A stretch of DNA of 57,298 bases from an uncultured Bacilli bacterium (GTDB lineage Bacteria > Bacillota_I > Bacilli_A > RF39 > UBA660). Below are positions 25,867 to 33,778 of the stretch, in pieces; position 1 is the first letter of the stretch, and the number at the start of each line of letters is the position of its first letter. The translations under genes and the position numbers were made by a program. The notes below the pieces were generated by a model that worked only from the letters and a program-made list of their open reading frames with translations, was not told where the DNA came from and did no database searches. The stretch lies in assembly GCA_910583745.1 (NCBI GenBank), contig CAJTZC010000010.1, forward strand, positions 1-57,298. Reading direction: 5' to 3'.

Positions 25867-26811
25867 TTATTTTTCATTGAAATATCCTAAACATATTGTT
25901 TTATTCGATATATTTGAAAGAACTAGCTGCCTGTTTTCTGTATCCCACGTTGCGGTCGAATCGTTATTACACTGTGCTCTATCGAACGTATACAGGTTTT
26001 CATCTGGCGCGGCTTGTGTAAACTCCAACGTACCGTCTTTCTTGACGAGTCCGTAATACGTCTCTAAATCGTATGCCATCTTCTTAAAGTAGACATCGCA
26101 GGCAACCTGTGTGTCAATCTCACCCAAACTCAAGTTCCAATTTTCGTTATCCCAAGTCGCACCTACATTTTGTGAACACTGTACGCGGAAGAAGGAATAC
26201 TCGCCGTCTTTCGTCGGGAAATCTTGGTCGACAATCGAATTACTCATCGTCTCATCCATGAGTATTGTACGAACGGTGATATCTGTTTCAAAATAACCGT
26301 TGACGATGTTTGAAGTGATATTGTTCTTCACGTATCCGCCATTTACAGTCAAATTGACATTTGATGCACTGGCACCGTTGTTGACGATGACGACTCGCAT
26401 CGTGATATCACTACCCGTCGGTCCGATAACACCTTGCATATTATACTTTATATTTTCTGAATAGTAAACTTGTATGTCCGAAGACGAAGTACTGTAATTC
26501 AAAGCATATTTTGTCTCAATGGCATTTAAACTTTCCAAAGTCAAGTCGACAAAAGTAGTTCCACCTGCTGGAACACTTATATTCCCGTCGTTATAACCAC
26601 TTGTCGTACTGGATAGATTATAGTTCAATTTGGCGATAGTAATCGTCGCCGCATTCAGCGATTTCGTTAAAGTAAAGTAAGAATAAGTTCCACCTGTAAA
26701 AAGACAAAAAGCCCCTATGAAACCCGTAACTACGAAATAACTCAACTGCGTTTTATCTAAATACTTTATTTTTCGCCATTGACGTTTAAATTTAGAAAAA
26801 ATTTTATTCAT
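25867..26811 (-). CDS. TasA/CalY-like anchored surface protein with two Cys-Trp modules
   Basis: A 314-residue exported protein. A basic N-terminus and one hydrophobic helix (residues 21-45, ending GGTYSYFTLT) look like the TasA/camelysin signal region. A beta-rich domain of about 150 residues follows (LNYNLSSTTSGYNDGNISV; F-V-D-L-T-L-E-S-L-N-A). The C-terminal 100 residues hold two copies of one module: F-x-x-x-Q-C-x5-A-T-W-D-x-E-x-W-x-L-x-L, then x-C-x-x-Y-F (residues about 210-255 and 268-312; the second has A-Q-C and N-R-Q-L-V-L). Each module has two cysteines that could pair. A similar C...CxxYF unit occurs at the start of the third DUF6273 surface protein (55924-57263). It probably faces the outside and binds or assembles. 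AAGGAG precedes the ATG by eight bases. Confidence 0.7.
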   Translation of the reverse strand: MNKIFSKFKRQWRKIKYLDKTQLSYFVVTGFIGAFCLFTGGTYSYFTLTKSLNAATITIAKLNYNLSSTTSGYNDGNISVPAGGTTFVDLTLESLNAIETKYALNYSTSSSDIQVYYSENIKYNMQGVIGPTGSDITMRVVIVNNGASASNVNLTVNGGYVKNNITSNIVNGYFETDITVRTILMDETMSNSIVDQDFPTKDGEYSFFRVQCSQNVGATWDNENWNLSLGEIDTQVACDVYFKKMAYDLETYYGLVKKDGTLEFTQAAPDENLYTFDRAQCNNDSTATWDTENRQLVLSNISNKTICLGYFNEK

Positions 26812-27109
26812 GCGACTTTCTCCTTATTCTTGTTTGTAACTAAAAGCATTTAAAAAGTAAGCACTACCACGTGATGGTAAAAACATCTTCACATGCTATG
26901 AACGACTCTTCTATACCTATCCTATTGTCTATAATTTTAGCACAAAAATTATTTAAAAACAACACACAATATGAAACTTAGAGCTAAAATAGATAAATTT
27001 TACACTAGAAAATCTCTTTAACTCATTATCGAATGTAAACTTATTTTTAGTAAAAATGAAAATAGTATACGTCGAGAAGAAAAATAGTCTCCTACGTCTT
27101 CGTTAAAGA
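26812..27109. other. 298-base intergenic region
   Basis: No open frame of note. On the minus strand TTGTTT, 17 bases and TAAAAT (26923-26951, by inspection) form a candidate promoter for the surface protein gene, giving a leader of about 105 bases. A short hairpin (ACCA-TCACG-TGGT) lies within that leader. Nothing else is evident. Confidence 0.35.
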
Positions 27110-28312
27110 TTAAAAAGCATCGTTCATTAGGAAGTCAAAAATATTGATATGTTGCACTCCTTTTTGTGAATAATTCTCTTTATTCGTCGAAATAACGTAC
27201 TTAGGATAATTATCACTAATACTATCAAAAGCACCAAGTTCTCTATTTCTAGTTTCTTCGTTTGTTAAATCATAACAAGCTTGAATATATTTAATATCGT
27301 TATTTTTAGAGGCGATAAAGTCTATTTCACCTTCCTTGGTTTTTCCTATAAAAACCTCATAGCCTTTTTTAATCAATTCGTTATAGATAAGGTTTTCAAA
27401 AGCCTGGGAATAGTTAATCTCTTTACTATTGGTTTTAATTTTTTTAACCCCTAAATCGGTCGCATAAAATTTATTCAAGGATTTCAAAACTGCTTTACCA
27501 TTGATATCGTATCGGTAAACTCTGTTGACTATGAATGTAGAACAAAGGGCCTCAAGATATTTATATAAAGTATCTGTAGCAACTTTGTTGTCATTTTTAT
27601 CCAAATAATCCAATACATTTGTCACAGAAAACTCTCTCGTTTCCGTCTCTAAAACATATTGAAGTATTTTATTAAAAGATGTAATGTCTGTGATTCCTAG
27701 TCTATCGACGACATCCTTAAGCAAGATAGAATCATAGACATCTCGAACATAGTTCTCTTTTGAAGCGTCATTTGAAAAGCTAAATCTTTGTGGTAAAGTT
27801 CCCCATTCGAAGATGTCCAATAGTAAATCGAAATATTTTTCTTTTTTGGTATTAGTAATTTTGACAACTTCTTTAAATGACAAAGGATTGATTCTAAAAC
27901 TGACATACCTTCCAGATAAATCGGTAGACAATTCTAAAAACGTCATTTTACTATTCGAGCCTGTAATAAAAATACTAAACTGAGATGTAACTCTTAGAGA
28001 ATTGATAGCTTTTTCAAATTCATCGACCTTTTGAATCTCATCCAAAAACACATAATAAGTTTTTTTATCTTTTACAAAACTTTTAATATAGTTGTTTAAC
28101 TGAATCGCATTTGTTATATCCGCATAGTCGAGAGACTCAAAATTTATATATAAGATATGGTCTTCTTCCACTCCGCTTTCTTTAATCTCTTCTATTATTT
28201 GCTGTAATATTACGGACTTACCGCTTCTTCGTAATCCACATAAAATCTTAATTAATGAATTTATATGATAGAAATCTCTAATTTTTTTTAAATAATATTC
28301 TCTCTTTAACAT
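27110..28312 (-). CDS. AAA-family ATPase with DUF4143 domain
   Basis: A 400-residue protein of the AAA_14/DUF4143 family. Walker A is CGLRRSGKSVILQQ (residues 25-38), Walker B is YYVFLDEIQKVDEFEKA, and sensor 1 is FSIFITGSNSKM. The sensor-like arginine sits in S-G-R-Y-V-S-F-R-I-N-P-L-S-F-K-E. The C-terminal half has the DUF4143 winged-helix/nuclease-like region with GKTEGEIDFIASKN, matching the E-V-D-F-V motif of PD-(D/E)XK-like folds. These proteins are common in anaerobes as stand-alone genes and often multiply like selfish or defence-related genes. The function is not known. GGCGAGG precedes the ATG. It is not linked to its neighbours. Confidence 0.85.
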   Translation of the reverse strand: MLKREYYLKKIRDFYHINSLIKILCGLRRSGKSVILQQIIEEIKESGVEEDHILYINFESLDYADITNAIQLNNYIKSFVKDKKTYYVFLDEIQKVDEFEKAINSLRVTSQFSIFITGSNSKMTFLELSTDLSGRYVSFRINPLSFKEVVKITNTKKEKYFDLLLDIFEWGTLPQRFSFSNDASKENYVRDVYDSILLKDVVDRLGITDITSFNKILQYVLETETREFSVTNVLDYLDKNDNKVATDTLYKYLEALCSTFIVNRVYRYDINGKAVLKSLNKFYATDLGVKKIKTNSKEINYSQAFENLIYNELIKKGYEVFIGKTKEGEIDFIASKNNDIKYIQACYDLTNEETRNRELGAFDSISDNYPKYVISTNKENYSQKGVQHINIFDFLMNDAF

Positions 28313-28471
28313 AGTTCCTCGCCTCTTTAATTCCTATTATACAAGAAAAAAGCTAAATTATAAAGTTTTTTGGTTCAATTGGAAAAAAAGCTTTTTTTAA
28401 AAAGTTTTTTTGTTGAAATGGAAAAAACTTTTTAAAGGAGTAGTTATCTGCTCCAGTAAAAAACGATAGAA

Positions 28472-29277
28472 TCAACTATCACTGTTAGTAGATAATGCCT
28501 TGACCATTTTATCAAAGTCACTTCTAAAGCTTCCATCTCTCTTCTTCGGTAAAGATTAAACTCTCTTTTGGCTTTTTCTATCGCTTCCGCGTAAGATATC
28601 TTACCATTTCCTTCTAATATTTCTTCTATTCAGTTTAATCTTTGCAGTTCTATTTCGGATAGATAATTTTTGGTAATTTTAGCATCTTCTAACGTGTTCT
28701 TGTGTACAGCATAATGTAGTTTATTTTGAACAGTAGCAAAGAATTTTTTTGTGATATCGCTTCTGGGATTATAATCGATGCTCGTAGCATAGATGTCCGT
28801 CACCTGCTGATAAAAATTTCTTTCACTCGAACGAATATCCCTAATTCTTTGTAAGAGTTCTCTAAAATATCGATTCCCACCTTGCTTTAATCTCTCGTCA
28901 TCCATGGCAAAACCCTTTTGGATATATTCGTGCAATCTTTCCGTCGCCCATATTCTAAATCGCACGGCGACTTCCGATTGTACTCTATAACCTAAGGCAA
29001 TAATCATATCCAAATTATAATGATCGATATTTCGTTTGACTTCTCTGGTTCCCTCTTTTTGAACTAATAAGAATTTCTGATGAGTTGAAATTTCTTTTAA
29101 TTCTCTATCCTTATAAATATTTTTAATATGCATCGATATATTTTCTTGGGTTGTTTTATAAAGTGAAGCAATACTATTTTGAGTTAGCCAAATGTCTTCG
29201 TCGATAAATTTGACATGTACCTTTGTTATTCCATCTTTATCTTGGTATATCGCAATATCATTTTCTATTTTTTCCAA
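28472..29277 (-). pseudogene. RhuM-family gene with internal deletion and frameshift
   Basis: The first 215 codons are a RhuM (virulence RhuM) protein: VKFIDEDIWLTQNSIASLYK, N-I-S-M-H-I-K-N-I-Y, the HYNLDMIIALGYRVQSEVA motif and RFRIWATERLHEYIQKGF. After SEIELQRLN there is a TGA. The same frame then continues EEILEGNGKISYAEAIEKAK and R-E-F-N-L-Y-R, which belongs about 40 residues further along in intact homologs. The segment with the Y-L-D-x-A-E and M-x-D-W motifs is therefore missing. A later shift is needed to reach S-D-F-D-K-M-V-K-A-L before the stop at 28472. The start is TTG at 29277 with GAGGTG seven bases ahead. RhuM proteins are mobile-element-associated and of uncertain role. Confidence 0.75.
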
Positions 29278-29308
29278 ATTGCTTCACCTCTCTTCATGAT
29301 ATATTCCT

Positions 29309-30592
29309 TTATTTTACAGAGATTTTCGTCTTTCCACCCATGTAAGGTTGTAATGCTTTTGGTACTTTTATTGAACCGTCTTCTTGATAGTTGTTTTCGA
29401 TTACAGCGATGAGTCCTCTTGGTGATGCTACGACTGTATTGTTTAACGTCGCCAAGAATTCATTGCCCTTCTCTGTCTTCATCCTTATCCCGAGACGTCG
29501 AGCTTGTGCTGTACCTAAAGTTGAACAAGAACCGACTTCGAAATACTTCTGTTGCCTAGGACTCCAAGCTTCCACGTCGCAAGATTTCACTTTTAAATCG
29601 GCCAAATCGCCACTGCAACATTCCAAAGTTCTGACAGGAACATCTAAGCTCCTAAAGAACTCGACCGTAGCACTCCACATTTTATCGTACCAACCCATCG
29701 CGTCTTCAGGCTTACAGAGGACGACCATCTCTTGCTTCTCAAACTGGTGAACTCTATAGAGTCCTCTTTCTTCGAGCCCATGCGCACCCACTTCTTTTCT
29801 AAAGCATGGAGAATAAGAAGTCATCGCGATAGGGAGTTCTTCCTCCTTTAGAAGTTGACCTTTGAATTTACCTATCATAGAATGCTCACTCGTTCCAATT
29901 AAGAACAAGTCCTCACCCTCTATCTTATACATCATCGCATCCATCTCTGCAAAAGACATGACTCCTGTGACGACGTCACTTCTTATCATAAAAGGTGGAA
30001 TACAGTATGTGAATCCCTTGTCGATCATGAAATCGCGTGCATAGGTAATCATAGCCTCATGAAGTCTTGCAATATCACCCATGAGATAGTAGAACCCATT
30101 TCCTGTCGTCCTTCCTGCTGCTTCCTTATCGAGGCCTCCTAACGTTTCACAGATATCTGCATGATACGGTATTTCATAAGGGGGAACCGCGGGTTCTCCA
30201 AATTTCTCTATCTCGACATTTTCAGAATCATCTTTTCCTACCGGGACAGATTCGTCGATAATTTGAGGGATTGCCATCATCTTTTCTCGAATGATGAGAC
30301 TGATTTCCTCTTCTCTCTTTTCGAGCTCAGCGATTCTTTCGTTATTAGCACTTACCGTTGCTTTGATGCTTTCCGCTTCGTCTTTTCGCCCTTCTCTCAT
30401 CATGATACCAATCTCGCCTGAAAGTTTATTCTTTTGAGCACGAAGGTTATCCCCTTCCAACTTGGCTTCTCTAAACTCTTTATCGAGTTCGAAAACTTCG
30501 TCGACAAGAGGCAGCTTTTCATCCTGAAACTTCTTTTTTATATTCTCCTTTACCAATTCTTTATTATTTCTAATCAATTCGATGTCTATCAT
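29309..30592 (-). CDS. serS: Seryl-tRNA synthetase
   Basis: A 427-residue class II seryl-tRNA synthetase, which charges tRNA-Ser. The N-terminal arm (residues 1-110) is the long antiparallel coiled coil that grips the tRNA long variable arm. Class II motifs follow: motif 2 in YSPCFRKEVGAHGLEERGLY, RVHQFEKQEM, and motif 3 in ASPRGLIAVIENNYQEDGSI. The TSE loop is seen in LIGTSEHSM. The ATG at 30592 starts MIDIELIRNNKELV, as in homologs; GGA lies nine bases ahead. Upstream ATGs in the same frame would add residues not found in the family. It is preceded by a T-box leader with its own promoter, so it is induced by uncharged tRNA-Ser. Confidence 0.97.
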   Translation of the reverse strand: MIDIELIRNNKELVKENIKKKFQDEKLPLVDEVFELDKEFREAKLEGDNLRAQKNKLSGEIGIMMREGRKDEAESIKATVSANNERIAELEKREEEISLIIREKMMAIPQIIDESVPVGKDDSENVEIEKFGEPAVPPYEIPYHADICETLGGLDKEAAGRTTGNGFYYLMGDIARLHEAMITYARDFMIDKGFTYCIPPFMIRSDVVTGVMSFAEMDAMMYKIEGEDLFLIGTSEHSMIGKFKGQLLKEEELPIAMTSYSPCFRKEVGAHGLEERGLYRVHQFEKQEMVVLCKPEDAMGWYDKMWSATVEFFRSLDVPVRTLECCSGDLADLKVKSCDVEAWSPRQQKYFEVGSCSTLGTAQARRLGIRMKTEKGNEFLATLNNTVVASPRGLIAVIENNYQEDGSIKVPKALQPYMGGKTKISVK

Positions 30593-30604
30593 TTCATTCA
30601 TTCC

Positions 30605-30820
30605 TTTCCAAAATAAAACCACGAATAATACACTCCTAAGGAGCGTCTATACGCGGTGCCATCCTTTTTTATCACTCGATTTACCTCTAACGCAGGTACT
30701 ACGGCATCGATTAAAATGCACTCAGAAATTAGATTCGCATGAACTTTCATACAGTTTACACCATTCCACTGCTTCTCTAAAATGAAATATTTCATGTTAC
30801 TCGTATTTCTTCAACGTGAT
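30605..30820 (-). ncRNA. T-box leader of serS
   Basis: The T-box sequence TGGCACCGCG, with its flanking AAGGA and downstream CGCTCCTT, lies at 30639-30666. It makes the classical antiterminator (AAGGA/TCCTT and GCG/CGC helices around the tRNA-acceptor-binding bulge). The competing hairpin CGCTCC/GGAGTG is at 30631-30648, but only a weak T-run follows, so control may be partly at the ribosome binding site. Stem I is recognisable by AGAGAAGCAGTGG and GGTGTAAACTG (30752-30762). A TCT at 30724-30726, in the right region of Stem I, is a candidate serine specifier; this last point is a guess. Confidence 0.85.
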
Positions 30821-30826
30821 AACTCA

Positions 30827-30855
30827 ATTATACCACGACGAACCGATTTGGTCAA
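30827..30855 (-). promoter_or_regulatory. serS promoter
   Basis: TTGACC (30850-30855), a 17-base spacer and TATAAT (30827-30832). The start site would be about 30820, just ahead of T-box Stem I. Confidence 0.8.
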
Positions 30856-30856
30856 T

Positions 30857-31738
30857 CTATTGGCCTTGTGACTCATCCACAGGTTGAAACGACAATATCT
30901 TTCCTAAATCATTTTTGCTTTTTTCTATCTCTTCTGGCGCAATGCCACCTTGTGCCAACAATGCATCGAGTTCTTGTCCCTGCAAAATGTCTTGTAGTTC
31001 TCTTTTAAGTTCATCGAGGCCTTGCATTTTTGCCAATCTCGCCGCAAGGCTTGCCTCTAAAACACGGTTAAACTCTTCCAAATAATGACTTTCACCACTG
31101 ATGCGTACAGTTCTTACTTGTCGCTCTTCAAGGGCATCTGTAATACGTTTTTGTTCATTTTGTAGGCGAAGAAGTTCACTCTCTGTAGAACTGATTTCTT
31201 CTGGAAGTTCTACTCTTTTTCTTAAATTTGCAAAATGCGAACGAACGACATAAAAAGCTCCTATTCCCCATGGTACCCCAAACATTGCAAGTGAAGCAAA
31301 AAAAACTTTTGGAAAATTTTTGACATTTTCTATGACATTCCACCAAGTTGTAATATCTCCACCACCTAACAAAATTGCAGTAGGCATAGCGATGATGAAA
31401 ACGAGACCCAGTAGTAAAAGAGATGCCCTAAATAACAATTCGTTTTTACTACTACCGCTTTCTGCCTTACAGAGTTGTGTTCTCAATTCGTAAAGTCTAT
31501 TTGCTAAATCAGTAGTTGCTTGATAATACACATTATTTAATCTGTCTGCAATGCTCTCGCGGACATTGCTGAGCTTTAACTGCGTATCGATGTCATCTCC
31601 ACTCGGCACTATTTTAGTTCCAAACACATCTTTCACGAACACTACACTATCTAATTGAGCATTCTCCTTGCCTATGATATTCCCCTCTTCGTCATACAAA
31701 AAGAGCGTTCCATTGATTTTATTATATTCATTATACAA
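30857..31738 (-). CDS. Uncharacterised two-helix membrane protein with coiled coils
   Basis: A 293-residue protein. Residues 1-95 are soluble and include a small strand pair (GTLFLYDEEGNIIGKEN) and a helix. Two transmembrane helices follow at about 103-125 (LLLLGLVFIIAMPTAILLGG) and 143-167. The C-terminal 120 residues form charged coiled-coil helices (TESELLRLQNEQKRITDALE; a later E-L-K-R-E-L-Q-D-I-L). The start is TTG at 31738, with AGAAGG eight bases ahead. No family is recognised. The layout (soluble-TM-TM-coiled coil) is that of membrane-attached scaffolds; no further function can be proposed. Confidence 0.5.
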   Translation of the reverse strand: MYNEYNKINGTLFLYDEEGNIIGKENAQLDSVVFVKDVFGTKIVPSGDDIDTQLKLSNVRESIADRLNNVYYQATTDLANRLYELRTQLCKAESGSSKNELLFRASLLLLGLVFIIAMPTAILLGGGDITTWWNVIENVKNFPKVFFASLAMFGVPWGIGAFYVVRSHFANLRKRVELPEEISSTESELLRLQNEQKRITDALEERQVRTVRISGESHYLEEFNRVLEASLAARLAKMQGLDELKRELQDILQGQELDALLAQGGIAPEEIEKSKNDLGKILSFQPVDESQGQ

Positions 31739-31900
31739 AGTAAAAACCTTCTTTCTTCGACGGAAAATATTCTAACATAGATAATAGGCTTTGTCTATTT
31801 TTATGACAAGAAAATCATAACTTGTGCTAAAAGAATTGTTATTTATATAAAGTTTTACTCCAATCTACTCCTTATAATCATGAACCGGAACACAAAGTTT

Positions 31901-31929
31901 ATGACAAGAACAATAAAATATGTTATCAT
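31901..31929 (+). promoter_or_regulatory. Promoter in tandem repeat copy 1
   Basis: ATGACA (31901-31906), 17 bases and TATCAT (31924-31929). It is the equivalent of the copy 2 promoter with one weaker -35 base. Confidence 0.5.
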
Positions 31930-32085
31930 GAATATGTCAAGGAAACATGCATAAAATAAAAAAGGAACACCTGGTTTTGACGAGTTAGGTACTATTCCAA
32001 AAAATTGTTCAAGAACCAACTTGTACAGTTGATACTATTTTTATTAAAATGATTAAAATAACAATAATAAGGAGTATAAAATTTT
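31903..32085 (+). repeat. Tandem 183-bp direct repeat, copy 1
   Basis: This starts GACAAGAACAATAAAATATG and ends with AATAATAAGGAGTATAAAAT before the second copy begins at once. It matches copy 2 along its whole length with scattered substitutions. The hairpin sequences have lost several pairs, so this looks like the decayed copy. It also encodes a 13-residue frame (MHKIKKEHLVLTS) behind AAGGAAAC. Confidence 0.8.
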
Positions 32086-32112
32086 GACAAGAATAATAAA
32101 ATATGCTATCAT
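32084..32112 (+). promoter_or_regulatory. Promoter in tandem repeat copy 2
   Basis: TTGACA (32084-32089), a 17-base spacer and TATCAT (32107-32112) form a near-consensus sigma-A promoter. Confidence 0.65.
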
Positions 32113-32268
32113 GAATATGTCAAGGAAACTTGCATAAAATAAAAAAAGGAATACCTAGTTTTATCGAGCTAGGTATTATTCCAAAAATTTCTGTTTTAGT
32201 ACCGACTTATACAGTTGGTACTATTTTTATTAAAATGATTAGAATCACAATAATAAGGAGTATTATGA
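32086..32268 (+). repeat. Tandem 183-bp direct repeat, copy 2
   Basis: This is the second unit of the repeat, beginning GACAAGAATAATAAAATATG. It holds an intact promoter, a long hairpin (32148-32182) and a terminator-like hairpin (32198-32222) with T-rich tail. Period 183 bp relative to copy 1. The end is set where similarity to copy 1 stops, around the GGAGTAT at 32257-32263. Confidence 0.8.
32119..32231 (+). ncRNA. Candidate small RNA of about 110 nt
   Basis: Transcription from the copy 2 promoter would begin near 32119. The RNA would carry hairpin A (GGAATACCTAG pairing with CTAGGTATTATTCC, 32148-32182) and hairpin B (AGTACCGACT pairing with AGTTGGTACT, 32198-32222) followed by ATTTTTATT, a plausible intrinsic terminator. 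Hairpin A read on the minus strand is followed by T7 and could terminate there too. A TTG-started 64-codon frame runs through both hairpins, so a leader-peptide attenuator is the main alternative. Confidence 0.5.
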
Positions 32269-32324
32269 TGGTGCAAAGATATTTCTCTGATTTTCTCATA
32301 ATTTCACCCCCTTCTACTTTATAA
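32265..32324 (+). CDS. Possible 19-residue peptide downstream of the repeats
   Basis: MMVQRYFSDFLIISPPSTL is preceded by AAGGAG four bases before its ATG, a strong site. The peptide is amphipathic and part hydrophobic. It is located where a type I toxin or leader peptide would sit relative to the hairpin RNA. It could also be chance. Copy 1 has the same AAGGAG but no ATG after it. Confidence 0.3.
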   Translation: MMVQRYFSDFLIISPPSTL

Positions 32325-32447
32325 AGTAAAGGAGAATAGTACCCAAACTAACTAAATATTCCAAAAGATATTATACTAGTAATAACATATAAAAAACAAG
32401 CAAACAGACGAAGAATGATAAAAAGTGGTAAAACTTTTTTTAAAGCA

Positions 32448-32459
32448 TATAATTCATTA
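32448..32459 (+). promoter_or_regulatory. -10 box directly before a start codon (leaderless mRNA candidate)
   Basis: TATAAT at 32448-32453 ends five bases before the ATG at 32459, so the expected transcription start falls on the A of ATG. No ribosome binding site is present upstream of this ATG. The -35 region is weak. Confidence 0.5.
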
Positions 32460-33766
32460 TGAAAAAAAGTCTATTTTTTAAAAGTGCTTTTATTTTGCTC
32501 GTCGGTTCTTTACTTACCAGAAGTCTTGGGTTCATCATACGCATCATCTTCACGAGAGTCATCGGTCCAGAAGGCATCAATCTCCACAGTCTTATCATGC
32601 CGACCTATTCTTTGGTCATTTCACTGACACAGCTAGGTCTACCTGTCGCCATAAGTACCGTCGTCGCGAAAGGGACGAAACGCGGGAAGAACATTCTCTT
32701 CTCCGTCGCCCCGATAGTTCTCCTTTTAAACTTATGTATGATGTTGATTATTTTTTTCGCAGCCCACTTTATCGCCTACACCCTTCTCGATGAGCCGAAT
32801 GCGATGTACCCGATTATGTCGATGGCTCTCATCTTACCATTCATCTCGATTTCGAGTATTCTAAGAGGCTATTTTTTCGGAAAACAACAGATGCTTCCTC
32901 ATACGGTTTCAAATGTCATAGAACAGATAGCGCGCCTCGCCATCATTGCCCTATTTCTACCAAAACTAGTCGATTTTGGGCCCGTCTACGGCGTATGCGG
33001 CTATATCCTTTTAAGCATCGTCTCTGAAGCCATCTCGATCATCGTCTTTCTTCTGTATCTTCCTAAGAATTTTGTCATAAAAAAAGAAGATTTAAAACCG
33101 GATTTAAAGACGACAAAAGAAGTGATGAATTTATGCATCCCGACCGTCGGAGGACGGATTATAGGAAACATCTTCTATTTTCTAGAACCGATTATTTTAA
33201 TGTATGTGTTAAAACTCGTCGGCTATTCCAACTCCTTCATCGCGACCGAGTACGGAATCTACAATGCCTACGTCATCCCTCTTTTGGTCATTCCTTCTTT
33301 CGTCGTCCAAGCGATCAGCACAGCTCTCGTCCCAGAGGTCAGCAGGTCATACGAAAAAAGAGACCACGCGAACATCAAAAAACGTCTCCGTCAGTCTCTA
33401 GCGATAAGCTTAATCTTAGGCATCATTACAAATATATTCGTCTTCCTCTTTCCAGAGTATCTTCTAAACGTACTGTATAACACGACCGAAGGAATTCTCT
33501 ATATCAAAATTCTAGCCTTCTTCTTCGTCATCTACAACTTAGAAGGCCCACTCTCTAGCACCTTGCAAGCGCTTGGCAAGACAAAAGAAGCCTTCCGCGC
33601 GACGACCTTAGGAGTGATTCTCAAAACGATATCCCTCGCCCTATTCAGTTTATTACACATCGGTCTATATGGCTTAGTCATTGGAGAAATCATCGATATT
33701 TGTGTCGTAGTAGGTTTCAATGCCGTCGCCCTCAAAAAAACTCTGAAAGAAAAAAGAGCTTCCTGA
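32459..33766 (+). CDS. MOP-family flippase (SpoVB/MurJ-like polysaccharide transporter)
   Basis: A 435-residue integral membrane protein with about twelve hydrophobic helices. It belongs to the MOP (MATE/PST/MurJ/SpoVB) superfamily: SLLTRSLGFIIRIIFTRVIG at the N-terminus, then GLPVAISTVVAKG, and I-L-R-G-Y-F-F-G-K-Q-Q-M-L-P, a block typical of SpoVB and YtgP proteins. VQAISTALVPEVSRSYEKRD marks the end of the sixth to seventh helix region. The likely role is moving lipid-linked cell-wall precursors or polysaccharide units across the membrane. It is shorter than SpoVB (about 520), so the last two helices are absent or fused. No ribosome binding site precedes the ATG, while a TATAAT does: a leaderless mRNA is possible. 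It converges on the gene at 33769. Confidence 0.8.
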   Translation: MKKSLFFKSAFILLVGSLLTRSLGFIIRIIFTRVIGPEGINLHSLIMPTYSLVISLTQLGLPVAISTVVAKGTKRGKNILFSVAPIVLLLNLCMMLIIFFAAHFIAYTLLDEPNAMYPIMSMALILPFISISSILRGYFFGKQQMLPHTVSNVIEQIARLAIIALFLPKLVDFGPVYGVCGYILLSIVSEAISIIVFLLYLPKNFVIKKEDLKPDLKTTKEVMNLCIPTVGGRIIGNIFYFLEPIILMYVLKLVGYSNSFIATEYGIYNAYVIPLLVIPSFVVQAISTALVPEVSRSYEKRDHANIKKRLRQSLAISLILGIITNIFVFLFPEYLLNVLYNTTEGILYIKILAFFFVIYNLEGPLSSTLQALGKTKEAFRATTLGVILKTISLALFSLLHIGLYGLVIGEIIDICVVVGFNAVALKKTLKEKRAS

Positions 33767-33778
33767 GCTCACATTTTA
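33750..33778. terminator. Bidirectional terminator between converging genes
   Basis: GAGCT, a five-base loop, AGCTC, with A-rich sequence on the left and T-rich on the right. It can stop transcription from both sides and includes both stop codons. Confidence 0.6.

Noticed and set aside
28630..28632. UGA read as tryptophan (code 4) explaining the RhuM stop
   Set aside because: Other genes end in TGA at the expected place, and the RhuM position lies at a deletion join where no tryptophan is expected.
31903..32268. A CRISPR array in the tandem repeats
   Set aside because: The units are 183 bp, only two, and contiguous without spacers. No cas-like gene is near.
32130..32324. A 64-residue protein across repeat copy 2
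   Set aside because: It would start at TTG and run through two stable hairpins; in copy 1 the equivalent frame stops after 13 codons. I kept only the leader-peptide idea as an alternative.
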